A DNA stretch of 64,000 nucleotides. Source: Liolophura sinensis. Lineage: Eukaryota; Mollusca; Polyplacophora; Chitonida; Chitonidae. Shown in pieces: positions 33,780-44,000 of the stretch. The position numbers were made by a program, and so were the translations under genes. How positions within the stretch are numbered: the stretch's first letter is position 1; each line of letters begins with the position of its first letter. The stretch spans positions 55,973,187 through 56,037,186 of the forward strand of contig NC_088301.1 in the NCBI RefSeq assembly GCF_032854445.1, read 5' to 3'. The notes beneath the pieces were generated by a model, which saw only the letters and a list, made by a program, of their open reading frames with translations, was not told the origin of the DNA and made no database searches.

Positions 33780-33870
33780 GGACAGTTTGAGTAAAACCCC
33801 GACCAACTGACAAGAGACTAGATTTCACCGGTAATATATTAAAACGCCATGCTCTCGTCACTGATCTGCT
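33780..33870 (-). repeat. Interspersed repeat R2, fragment
   Basis: GAGTAAAACCCCGACCAACT, GACAAGAGACTAGATTTCAC, CGGTAATATATT. The same order of words occurs at 36345-36470 and, in reverse, at 41283-41460. Confidence 0.6.
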
Positions 33871-34009
33871 TTTACTCTTAATTTTGTAGTTTCTTTTATA
33901 GCACATTTTACCGACACCTTCTTTGGTTTGGCCTATAACGGAGAATGAAGCTATGCTCATCAGTAAGTAATCGAGTAAAGAATGACGAGACAGGCCAATG
34001 ATATGAGTG

Positions 34010-34098
34010 TACCTATCATAACGCTGACCGCCGTGGTGTAAGTGAAACATTCTTGAGTATGGGGTAAAACACTAATCGAATAAATAAACAAATAAATC
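34010..34098 (+). mobile_element. SINE (Meta-core family), 3' fragment
   Basis: CATAACGCTGACCGCCGTGG, GTAAGTGAAACATTCTTGAG, GGGGTAAAACACTAATCG and an AATAAATAAAC tail. Confidence 0.78.
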
Positions 34099-34463
34099 AC
34101 GTGCTGAACATTACAACATAATGACTAGTATTGTGCAACTTCCACAGATTAAACAATCTGATAAAGAAATCGCACGAACTTATTTAAACTGACAAGCGAG
34201 ATTCGACCATTACATCCCTTAAATCAAAAACAAGCTTCTTGTAAGGCTATAACTTAGTAAAAAAATGTCCAATGTGTTCATAATCTATCACACACGCAGA
34301 CTTCTAACTCCGGCCATCGCTGGTCATTTGAATGTGTATAACATGTTACACATGGTCAGTAAAACATGTTTGTGGTTGTATTAGCTGCTAGTAGGTCAGG
34401 GCCAGGGAATTCATTTCTTGACTTCTTTCGACAATAAATTTTATCCATACTTTATATTTGTAT

Positions 34464-34616
34464 GGAGCATTCAGTGCGGCCACTGTGAGATCAAGTCCAA
34501 GTCATGTTGGTTTCGTTTCCGGAATGTATGTCAGCGGAAGGCTGGTTGTGGGTTTCCGGGCTTTGTCCCACCACAATCCTGACTTCCGTCCTATAAGTGA
34601 TATATTCTTGACTTAC
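34464..34616 (+). mobile_element. SINE (Meta-core family), internal part
   Basis: GGAGCATTCAGTGCGGCCAC, a GAGATCAAGTCCAAGTCATG B-box region, GTTGTGGGTTTCCGGGCTTT and CCTATAAGTGATATATTCTT. The tail is replaced by the 77-bp tandem array that starts at 34618. Confidence 0.75.
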
Positions 34617-34617
34617 T

Positions 34618-34995
34618 GAGAGTTGGCTTACTGGTATAATACGGCCAATGTATGTAAAACATTTAATGTGGTACTGGACACTGGCTGTGTACCTGAGAGT
34701 TGCATTTCTGGTATAATATGACCGGTGTATGCCAAACATTTAATGTGGTACTGAACACTGGCTGTGTACCTGAGAGTTGGCTTACTGGTATAGTACGACC
34801 AGTGTATGTCGAACATTTAATGTGGTACTGGACACTGGCTGTGTACCTGAGAGTTGCATTTCTGGTATAATACGACCAGTGTATGCCAAACATTTAATGT
34901 TGTACTGGACACTGACACTTTAACTGAGAGTTGGTTTACTGGTACAGTACGACCAGTGTATGTCAAACATTTAATGTTGTACTGGACACTCAACG
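34618..34995 (+). repeat. 77-bp tandem repeat, alternating units (154-bp dimer)
   Basis: The unit runs from GAGAGTTGGCTTACTGGTAT through CATTTAATGTGGTACTGGAC to CTGGCTGTGTACCT, 77 bp, nearly five copies. Units alternate between TTGGCTTACTGG and TTGCATTTCTGG at the start, so the true period is a 154-bp dimer. Reading frames across it are chance. Confidence 0.9.
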
Positions 34996-35039
34996 CTGGA
35001 CAACATTTGCCAGAGTTAATTACTCTGTACAATGTAAAA

Positions 35040-35510
35040 AGAGATTGTACTGTGTATTTATTGATTTTTCACAATCTTTTGATAGAGTCTGACGAGAAGG
35101 TTTATGGCAAAAGCTGGGGAAATCTGGGATTACAGGCAAATGTTTAAAGCTAATCCAAAATATGTATGCAGATATCAAATCTTGTATCTTAAATGGTAAA
35201 CTATACAGCGAATACTTTGTGTGTCAATCAGGGGTAATCAGGGTGAAAATTTATCCCCTCTTTTGTTTGCATTGTTTTTGAACGTTGTTGAAGATCTTTT
35301 AGAGGCCAACAATGTCGTAGGTGTTAGTTCACTAACTGATGAAATTAAAAACGAACTTCATGTTGTAATACAAATTTTATTATTATTGTATGCAGATGAT
35401 ATTATCATGGCAGAGTCAGAACAAAGGCTTATGCATGCATTTAATGCATTGGGAAATATTGTGATTTGTGGTCCTTAAGGGTAAATATAGAAAAGACTTA
35501 AATTTCTAAA
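35040..35510 (+). pseudogene. Broken LINE reverse transcriptase fragment
   Basis: Three frames must be joined to follow the protein. First VYCVFIDFSQSFDRV then a stop, GLWQKLGKSGITGKCLKLIQ and NMYADIKSCILNGKLYSEYF (RT blocks before the palm); then, in another frame, NQGENLSPLLFALFLNVVED; then ILLLLYADDIIMAESE with the catalytic YADD. The element is a non-LTR (LINE) type. In-frame stops and frameshifts show it is dead; both ends are missing. Confidence 0.88.
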
Positions 35511-35945
35511 GAATTAGCTTGGACGGAATATTTTTATTTTATAGCTTTATTTGAACAACGTCTTGAAGACCAGTTTATCCAAAACTAGCAGGCCGAAATG
35601 TCATCCTCATCTAAGGGTATTACTCACAAGATGTTTAAGGATGATTTCGAAATAGAATTTTCAATAGAAAAAACATTTTATACTTGTTAACACGAAGTTA
35701 AATAATTTAAGGATAAAAACATATACCTGAAAATATACGGCCAAGACCTAGTGTTTTTACCTTTCAAAAGCTGTTTCAATCCAGAGCAAACATATCTTAT
35801 ACAATGTACAAATACATACAAAAAAGCAATGACAATATACAGAGCATAACGGAAAACTTGTATATTTATAATTAGTATAGGAATAAGAAATGAACTGTAC
35901 AAAATGTGTGTATATTGTTTAGTTGTTCTGAAAGAACTTGAACTT

Positions 35946-36078
35946 GAATCATCCGCAGGCTGCTGGCAGACCCTGGCAGAGGATGCCAGTATTGAGCTGG
36001 ACTTGAACTCGTAGCGACCGCATTGGTGAGAGGCTCCTGGGACTGGCACGCTGTTCACCTCAGCCGCAGAGTCTCCGT
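35946..36078 (-). mobile_element. SINE (Meta-core family), head half
   Basis: On the + strand: ATCCGCAGGCTGCTGGCAGA, GAGCTGGACTTGAACTCGTA, GCGACCGCATTGGTGAGAGG, CTCCTGGGACTGGCACGCTG. This is the antisense tRNA-like head and 5' core; the tail half is absent. Confidence 0.8.
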
Positions 36079-36344
36079 TGTGTTTCTCCCCTAGATATGC
36101 CGTAGTGTTTTATATTTGGAGTCGTTAGTTTTCATAAATGCTTAAATTCTTTTGACCGTCACGAATTTATATATGTACGCTCTTATCTAATGTTTATAGG
36201 AAGGTTTTGCATTGTATTCATGATACGTGATGAAAAAGACCTTGAATTTTTAGTAATTCGAGACCACTGAAGTTATATTGTAATTAACCTCACTGTACTT
36301 TTTTATCTGCTTTTGCCGCTGCCATGGTGCTAGAGTCGTACGTG

Positions 36345-36470
36345 TAAGTTGCTACTATTTACGCGTTTACATAAACAGAGAATAAAACCCTAACTGAGAT
36401 AAACTGGGAAGATGCTAGATTTCACCGGTTATATATGACCATTTCGCAGCTGCTCTCATCCATGCCAAGC
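36345..36470 (-). repeat. Interspersed repeat R2, copy in reverse orientation
   Basis: GTAAGTTGCTACTATTTACG, CATAAACAGAGAATAAAACC, CTAACTGAGATAAACTGGGA, TGCTAGATTTCACCGGTTAT. The reverse complement of the 41283-41460 copy gives the same words in the same order. Confidence 0.68.
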
Positions 36471-36479
36471 GCGCGGTAA

Positions 36480-38035
36480 CGAAATATGTTCTGTCTACAT
36501 TGTCTACATGGCCTAATACAGAGGATTGTGTAATGGGTAATAGAAATGAGTGCAAATGTATTGGTTATGCTGACACTATTAATTTATAACCGTCACTTCC
36601 CTTGGTGTTAAACAATTGAATTGGAACTCGTCTCTCACAGTGATTCCTTACAGAGGAATAACTGACGAAAAATTAGCAATCCACAAATGAATGTACAGTG
36701 ACAATGTTTGGAAGCATAAAGACCTCTTGTGGGCTTGAGTAGCCAGCCCTGATATTAAATGAGTGATATTGTTGACAATTGCCGGCTGGTATGTCTCTTG
36801 TCACAAAAATGCACTCCCAGGCCTGATCATTCAAGTTACTATATAGCTTTGACATTTCAAGTCAATTATATACACACAGGTCCTTTATCCCCGGGTTATG
36901 AGCCAATTGACATTATATGCAATAGACAAAAGCATACAGAGAAAAACTACATATTGGTGCTAAAACAGAACATCCGTTTATATATAATATGTACCCAGTG
37001 GAACTAAACAATTGCTGACATTCTCTACCTGTGGGACATGTATGCTAAATTTGCAGTAGACCATTGACAAACCACTTTAATACGAATGTAACTTACTAAG
37101 GGTTAACAATAACGATAATCACATGTTTTGATCTGCATGGTTTTAAAATAAGAACAGAAAATCAAGCAACAATATTTATACATGTAGGCCTTTAACGTAC
37201 GACATCCCAAACGTACTGTAGGCCTAATTACAGCCACATTATTCCTAACTACTTATTCACAACACCCTGGAAGAGGCATATAGGGTAAACTTTAATTGTG
37301 GATTAAAAACCTAAAAACATGTAAAGCTCGCCAATTTCGCTTCTGTATAATCACCAACGCTAGGCAATTTCCAGGGATAGCTTGCCCCAAATTGCAAGGT
37401 CTTTGGAGAGTCATATATAAATACTGAATGAGGACAGACACTTCCAGGCCTATTTCACTATATATAGTGTCGAGGTACAAACGGGCAGCTGCTGGGACAT
37501 GGATCTCTTCCAATGCTGTATACAGTCATACAACAATGAAGGGCAACCCCTGGGCAAGCTTTCTGTGATCCATTCTTGAAGCTTTTTACATATTATACTT
37601 AAGTAACAGTTGCCTTACGCTTAATAAAAATGAAGCACCTTTACATACAGCTGACCATAAGCCCTACATTGTTCCTATAAAGCAACAATTGCCACCCCAT
37701 TGATAAATCGTGTTATCTTATTTGTGAGACACCCAACAGACATAACCTACACAAGAATATGTCATATAGTCAGCTTATGGAGAAAGAAGTGCTATTTCTG
37801 CTGAAATCTTTCAGGAACTTTCTGCGAAATAACACAGTACAGACATATCCTCCTGATACAAAGATCCTATTGCACGGCTGTTATTCTTGACCTTATCTTT
37901 GAGGGGCACGAATAAGTTCTCTGGTGTGCGTATCATATAGGAAGGATATTTATCATAGAATAAATGACGATGTCCCGCAGTTGATGTGAATAGTTTCGTG
38001 TGACGCATGATGACTTACAATATATAAAGAGTAAC
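36480..38035. other. Intergenic DNA, nothing recognised
   Basis: No domain, repeat or splice-linked frame recognised on either strand. Confidence 0.4.
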
Positions 38036-38037
38036 GT

Positions 38038-38138
38038 ATTTATTTATTTATTTGATTGGTGTTTTACACCGTACCCAATAATATTTCCCATATATGACGG
38101 CGGCCAGCACTATGGTGAGAGGAAACCGGGCAAAAAAG
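38038..38138 (-). mobile_element. SINE (Meta-core family), 3' fragment
   Basis: TATTTATTTATTTATTTGAT, TGGTGTTTTACACCGTACCC, GACGGCGGCCAGCACTATGG, GAGAGGAAACCGGGCA: antisense tail and core, then unrelated DNA. Confidence 0.85.
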
Positions 38139-38868
38139 TAATATACGAAAATTGAGACTATATATTGCTGAAAAGCATTTTGTCCTCATGACATGATGGG
38201 CATACGAGGTTTGACAGCCAGTGTGATGACGACTTCATTCTCAGTGCATTCAGGGGGTTGTGCAGTTGCGACGACGCAAATGTATAGACAATGTTCAGGA
38301 AGATATGCTATATGAAATAACCGGGAGGATCATACTTTCATCAGCCAGTATTTCAGTGATGCTTTATAGACTCTGGGTTAATAATGAAACTAGCCAGGCC
38401 AAGATACAATGATGGTAGTCTATTAAGGACGGATGAGGGTCGTCTTATTTGTATGTAAATTGAATTAACCCTCTACAGGCCACCACAAGGGAATGGCGGA
38501 ATCGATCGTGTTTCTCTTTAGCGTAGACTACACATGTCAAAGGTCAGATTAGGGGGCTGAAATTATGGGTTTGCAATTACACTAACAGAATAAGCATCGC
38601 GCTCAAATCCAATAGTGAAGGCTAAATATTAAAGAGATGAGTTTTTAGTGCGAGAAGCGTTGACAAATGAGATATTATTGACGACCTGAGAAGAGGAACA
38701 AAAAATAAGAAATACAAACCATCGTCCACTCCAATTCACTTTATTTAATCATAAACATGCTATAAAAGACAGATTGTATTATGGTAATGCGTGATGACTA
38801 ACGCGTGGCCTTGCTGCCGTGAGATCATAATGAGGTTCCCTTGCTTCAGCCATGGCTTTTTTTATAAA

Positions 38869-39126
38869 TCAAATCCCCATAGAAAAATCAAATTCCCTCA
38901 GTAACTCATATGTAGTATCCTCTTCGTTTATAGGATTTGGTCCCATTTTGAATTTGTAAAATTCCCAGTGGAGCCAACATAAAGCCTTGTCACAATTCTT
39001 CTTGTTCAAACTCAAATTAATTGCTACGACAAAATGGGAAGCACATACCTTTCTTTCCTTTGCAATAGGCATTAATTCTATCTGTCCGATATGGAAGTCG
39101 TTTCCTGTTTTCATTATTTTATCCAT
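38869..39126 (-). CDS. Unassigned 85-codon reading frame
   Basis: Open from an ATG at 39126 to a stop at 38869. It reads VCASHFVVAINLSLNKKNCD, then KALCWLHWEFYKFKMG and YELLREFDFSMGI. The composition is protein-like, unlike most frames here, but I recognise no domain, and its position between genes A and B gives no clue. A donor-like GTATGT lies within it. It could be a transposon remnant or chance. Confidence 0.2.
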   Translation of the reverse strand: MDKIMKTGNDFHIGQIELMPIAKERKVCASHFVVAINLSLNKKNCDKALCWLHWEFYKFKMGPNPINEEDTTYELLREFDFSMGI

Positions 39127-40384
39127 TCACTAAACATGCGTATGTACCTGCATGTTTTGGATTGTGCATGAATGATAACTATAGTTTTCATAAAAATTGT
39201 ACAGGTGCAGATCAAAGCAGATTTAGGGATGCATAAAGCAAGAACATGTTTAAATAAATGTCGAAATACCTTTTCCTCTCCGCTAGTTATTTCCAACCGC
39301 CATTGGACTAACTACGCTGATTTTTCTCCCATAAACACATCACATTAATATCAACTGCAATGACTGAATTAACAATTGCTTTGTGAATGTTTGGCCAGAT
39401 AAACTGCGGGGTTTATCTGAATAGTTAACTACATATAGTTAAATGCCATGCTCACACCTTTTCATTCCGCATCAGAGCAGATCTAGAAGTCCAGTATGGC
39501 ATTCAACCAACACTAGATTAAACTCAAATTAATGAATAAACTATAATAGACATAATATACAAGCTTACACTTCAGTCGTTTTCATTTATGTATAAAGTGG
39601 AGTTAGAGGTAAAAATGGTCGAATACAAGTTATATATACACATCAACCACATGTACCTTGAATGCCACTGTGGTAGGCAACTGTTATTGATGGGATACTT
39701 CAGCACAGTTATCCTCAGTAATAAATTACAAAGCGGATATTCTAGAAATTCCCATATAAAGTCTTAATATGATAAAGTAGAGCTTTGTTTCTCCACTTCG
39801 CGATATTGCAGTCATATATCGTGGTAATTGTTTCATGTGGTGTTAACTGCCTTTTCACAGAGGAAATTATGGATATGACATGATTATATTCCATGCACTG
39901 AGGAATATGTAATGATGTAATGTAATATTTGTATAATTTAATGGCTTGCACTATGAAATGTATTCCGGACTTTCAAGATTTTACAAATATCAACAACATG
40001 ATGACAGATAAATGACATCATACACTTAATGGAACTTTCTGTTTAAAGAAAAAAACACATAAATTAATAAAGTCTCTGTCAAGGCATTATGCTTGGTATT
40101 GGAGGTTTGGTCCCATACATGGAATAATATTCCAGGGAAGGTCTAAAACGTTTGGGTTTAGACTAACAAACAATTGGGTTTTAAGATTGAAGAAGCTTTT
40201 ATACAGCATGTGGAGTGAAGATCGACATGAATCGGACACCGAAAGCAGATCCATCATTAATTATATCCCATGAATCATGTTCCAAATGTTCAATGGAAAG
40301 GGGCCACACAAATCCAATGAAGATAGTACACATCTCGAAACCACAGGTTTTATTCACATAGGTAACACAGTGCCACGGTCATAG

Positions 40385-40390
40385 TTTATT
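40385..40390 (-). terminator. Possible poly(A) signal of gene B
   Basis: AATAAA on the - strand, about 430 bp after the gene B stop codon; another lies at 40349-40354. No strong downstream element could be judged. Confidence 0.3.
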
Positions 40391-40820
40391 TTCAGCTGAA
40401 GGGAACACTGCGTCAGTTTACATGCCTCACTTCTCAATATAAGTGAAAATCAGGACATACATTTTGCCTGTGTTTGAACAGGTTTTCAATCTTAGTCGTC
40501 TGGCCATTCTCTTCGTAAAATCTAAGTGCATAAATTGCGATGGCGTTTGTAACGGAATTTTATATGAAGGCCACTCGCCGTCAACCCTTCTTTAACCATG
40601 CTTTCTCATTTTAAGGAGAAAAATGAATCCCTCTAATGACGCCATAATTTCATTTTCTCGACGCTGTATTCAATTTATCCCATGCCCAAGGAGCAGGTTG
40701 CCGTGTAACGTTGTGGCCAGACAACATGAATCACACCCAAGACGGAGCAGGTAGACTGTGGCATAATGTGTTAGACACGAGACACCTCGATCGGTTCAGA
40801 GGCTACTATCTATGGCTCTG

Positions 40821-41073
40821 TCACCTTTCGGGGAACCAGACCACAAGGTCAAAGTTGAAGTTCAGGAGGCAGCTCATGGTAAACAAGAAACTAATCCAAT
40901 AGGTTGTGTTGGTGATGAGGGAATAAGGCGAGTAAGCATCGTTTGTGGGATGGTAAGGTTCACACACAGGCGGCGTAATCCCAGACATGAATTTTAATAA
41001 AATATCAGCTAGGACAGAGTCACAGGAATTCCGAACTGGTAAGTCAATGCAGCCTGTCATGCCCCGCAGGAAG
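40821..41073 (-). CDS. Gene B exon 5: cysteine module 4 and C-terminus
   Basis: Acceptor TTTTTTCCTCAG, exon from 41073 down to the stop at 40821. It reads (N)FLRGMTGCIDLPVRNSCDS, then ADILLKFMSGITPPVCEPYH, cysteines C10-C12, then a sequon NTT and a hydrophobic stretch. It matches gene A exon 5 at PVR, AD, MSG and PP-x-C-x-PY. Confidence 0.88.
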
Positions 41074-44000
41074 CTGAGGAAAAAAAGGAAAGAAATGCAC
41101 TGAAGCACAAATAAAAAAATCCGACTTTAAAGATTACTTGTTTGTATCATTGGTTCATGACATGTCGCATTTGAATGTTGCCCTTATCTCCTCTTTGCTA
41201 TATATTTCAGGAAAAATTAGTACAGTGCACCTATTGTGATTTATAATCGTGATAAAGTATAAAAGACTTACAGCATATATAGAGATTAAAACCAGAGCAG
41301 CGACCACAGTGCGACAATTGGCAAATGGCCACACTTCATTGGTTAAATGCAGCCTCTTGTCAATTTACATCAGTTAGGGTTTTATTCTAAATGTTCATGC
41401 AAATACTTCAACAGTAGCAACTTACACACCCCTTGCATCGGGGAATACGCAGAATTAGGTAAATAAATTGTACTGATGTTAGTTGCAATTTATTTGACGT
41501 CGCTGGTCTAGAAAAACTCCAAATACTGTGTTGTCATATTTACATACAAAAAAAACTTTTCCATTACTTGCATACTGTTTCCATCGTAGCCGTTTCGTCC
41601 TCGCGATTGACGCTCATTTCATAATCAAAAATCCCTTGGCGATATTCAATGCAACGTTGTATCACAGTATTTTTCCTCAGCAGACACTCTTTGTTTTCGC
41701 CATATCCTAGAAAATAAAAGAGGCGTATTAGAATTGAACCTTATCAGTATTTCAAACGCTTTTTGAAATGAGTGAATAAGTGTTTGATTCGCCATGCAGT
41801 ATAAGTTACTGAAATCAGGCGTCTTAAATGACTCATGAATTTTTATTTATTGTTTTTATTCATACCATGTGTAGATCCCAATACAAATGGTATTTTCCCA
41901 CTTGACTGTATCTGACATGAACACAAACTGCACAACTTCCTCCACAAGATAAAAGTGAATGTTCGGGTCAAAGGGAAATAACATATAAGTGGGGCATCAA
42001 TTTTTTCCATCGAAATCAGCGTCATAAAGCCATCAGTATTACAAGATATGTACAAAAAATTACACATTACATATCAAGTGGGTTGCAGTGACCATGCATC
42101 ATTAACTATTCACTAAAACGGATTCTGTGACAGTTTAGAACAGTTGCCGATGATGTTCAGAATTTCCTTCCTCAATGAGTAAACACTATAATTACGGAAA
42201 TGTTGAATTAACTGAAAATATGTATACTCATGTATGTTGTAGAGCAGTGTTGGGCAGGTTAAGTGGGAATAAGTTAAGTCAACCACATTTACACAAAATG
42301 GATTGTATTAGGTACGTTTCCATATGGACTCTCCTATACACTACACGAACACTACACAGCATGAAACAAATTACCCCACCTAATTTTAGCATATGAGATT
42401 TATTCACCTTGTATGTAAAGGTTTCTTCATTTTCGGATAGAACAATAAGCTGATATATATGTATGAGTACACCTCTGTCAGTGGTTAATAAATGAAATGA
42501 ATTATGAAAAACTGAAATCTGAGATGTGACTATAAAATGTACAGAATTCGGTTCAAACCAGTATGCATGATTTGTGCTTCCGTGAGCCCGACCGAGAGCA
42601 ATTCGTCACACTGACAGCAATTCGTCACGCTGACAGCAATTCGTCACGTTGTGACATCGACAGTGTTTCACATATTTGCAGGGTTTTTTTATATCACAAG
42701 GCATTATTGGTCAAACCATGGGATCACACATGAAGGCCTACTATAATTAATTAGAGAGTATACACAGTCTCACGCACCACACACTGGAGATACACTGCTA
42801 CACGGGCGTGGTGTTCACTGACCACAGTTCTACAGTCTTATATAGACCGACAAATTGGCATTGTAGTCAACTGTATACAAGAGTTGTTTCCAGCGGATAT
42901 TTGGCTAGGAAGCGGTATAGAAAGCCGTTAACACCATTCTAGACAAATAACAAAAAACGATATAACTTTTGTTAGATAGTTGTACCGTGTGTGAAAAAAT
43001 ATGTCTTGGGATTTAGATATCCGTAACATCTCCTTTTATGTGAAAAGTTATAAAAAAAAATCCATACGCAAATGTACGATATACATTAGTTGTAGTTAAA
43101 AGCAACCACTGTTACACTGATCATGCCCACTTTACAAGCACGCATATTGCCTTTGTTGCTTATGTACAGATACAGGTTTGGATAAGCAACAGCGATTATA
43201 GACTATTGATTAACTGTTGATTATTTTCATCAATAGTGTGTTTCTTGCTATTCAGTTTTGGAAATCTGTCACAGTTGTTGTGATAGGAGATCCTCTTAAA
43301 CATCTTTTTTTAAAACAAATTAGAATCCTTTGATCAAGAGTATAATCCTAAGTATCCACTTTTGTACAGGCAAACAATGAAGTGTTTAAAGCAAGTAATA
43401 CATAGCATACTCACGGAAAAGGTTGTCACAAAACACTTTGAATCCTTCGTCCATCAAGACTGTGTTTGCGAGACGACTTAATAAAGCCTGCCGTTCAGAA
43501 TAACGACAAACATGATTTAAATTTTGGACACACCCCACCGCCTTGTTGAAACTGCCGTCCCTGAAGGGCGTGAGTATGAGAGAGAGAAAGTGTCATATTC
43601 ATATTTGACATCGACAGAGGGGCGAATAAGCCACATTGCAATTGAACGAATGAACAAATGGTTATATAGATTATTGTCACTTCCGCTATATTGCAAAATA
43701 TATATCATGACGGAAATATGTATAAACCAGGTGACACATTCATCGTTGATTGATGAGTTGTAAGAGATGCACACCCATGCATGAAAAAACTTTTCTCTTT
43801 ACGCTTACACCCACTTAATGGTAAACAATAATAAATAATGTCATAAACTTTTGATCAGTATTCTTTAGTATTTTAATCTTGGTTGTCGGCTGCTGCTTGT
43901 CACCCAGTACTGTACTTACTCACACCGGGCCTTTACGGCGCGAAGATCCGCCCCAGCAACAATTAGTTCCTGGGCGTTAGGTCCCAGGATGTCCCGGAAA

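Noticed and set aside
42597-42650. CRISPR-like array
   Set aside because: The units abut without spacers and the DNA is clearly animal; no CRISPR array is present in the window.
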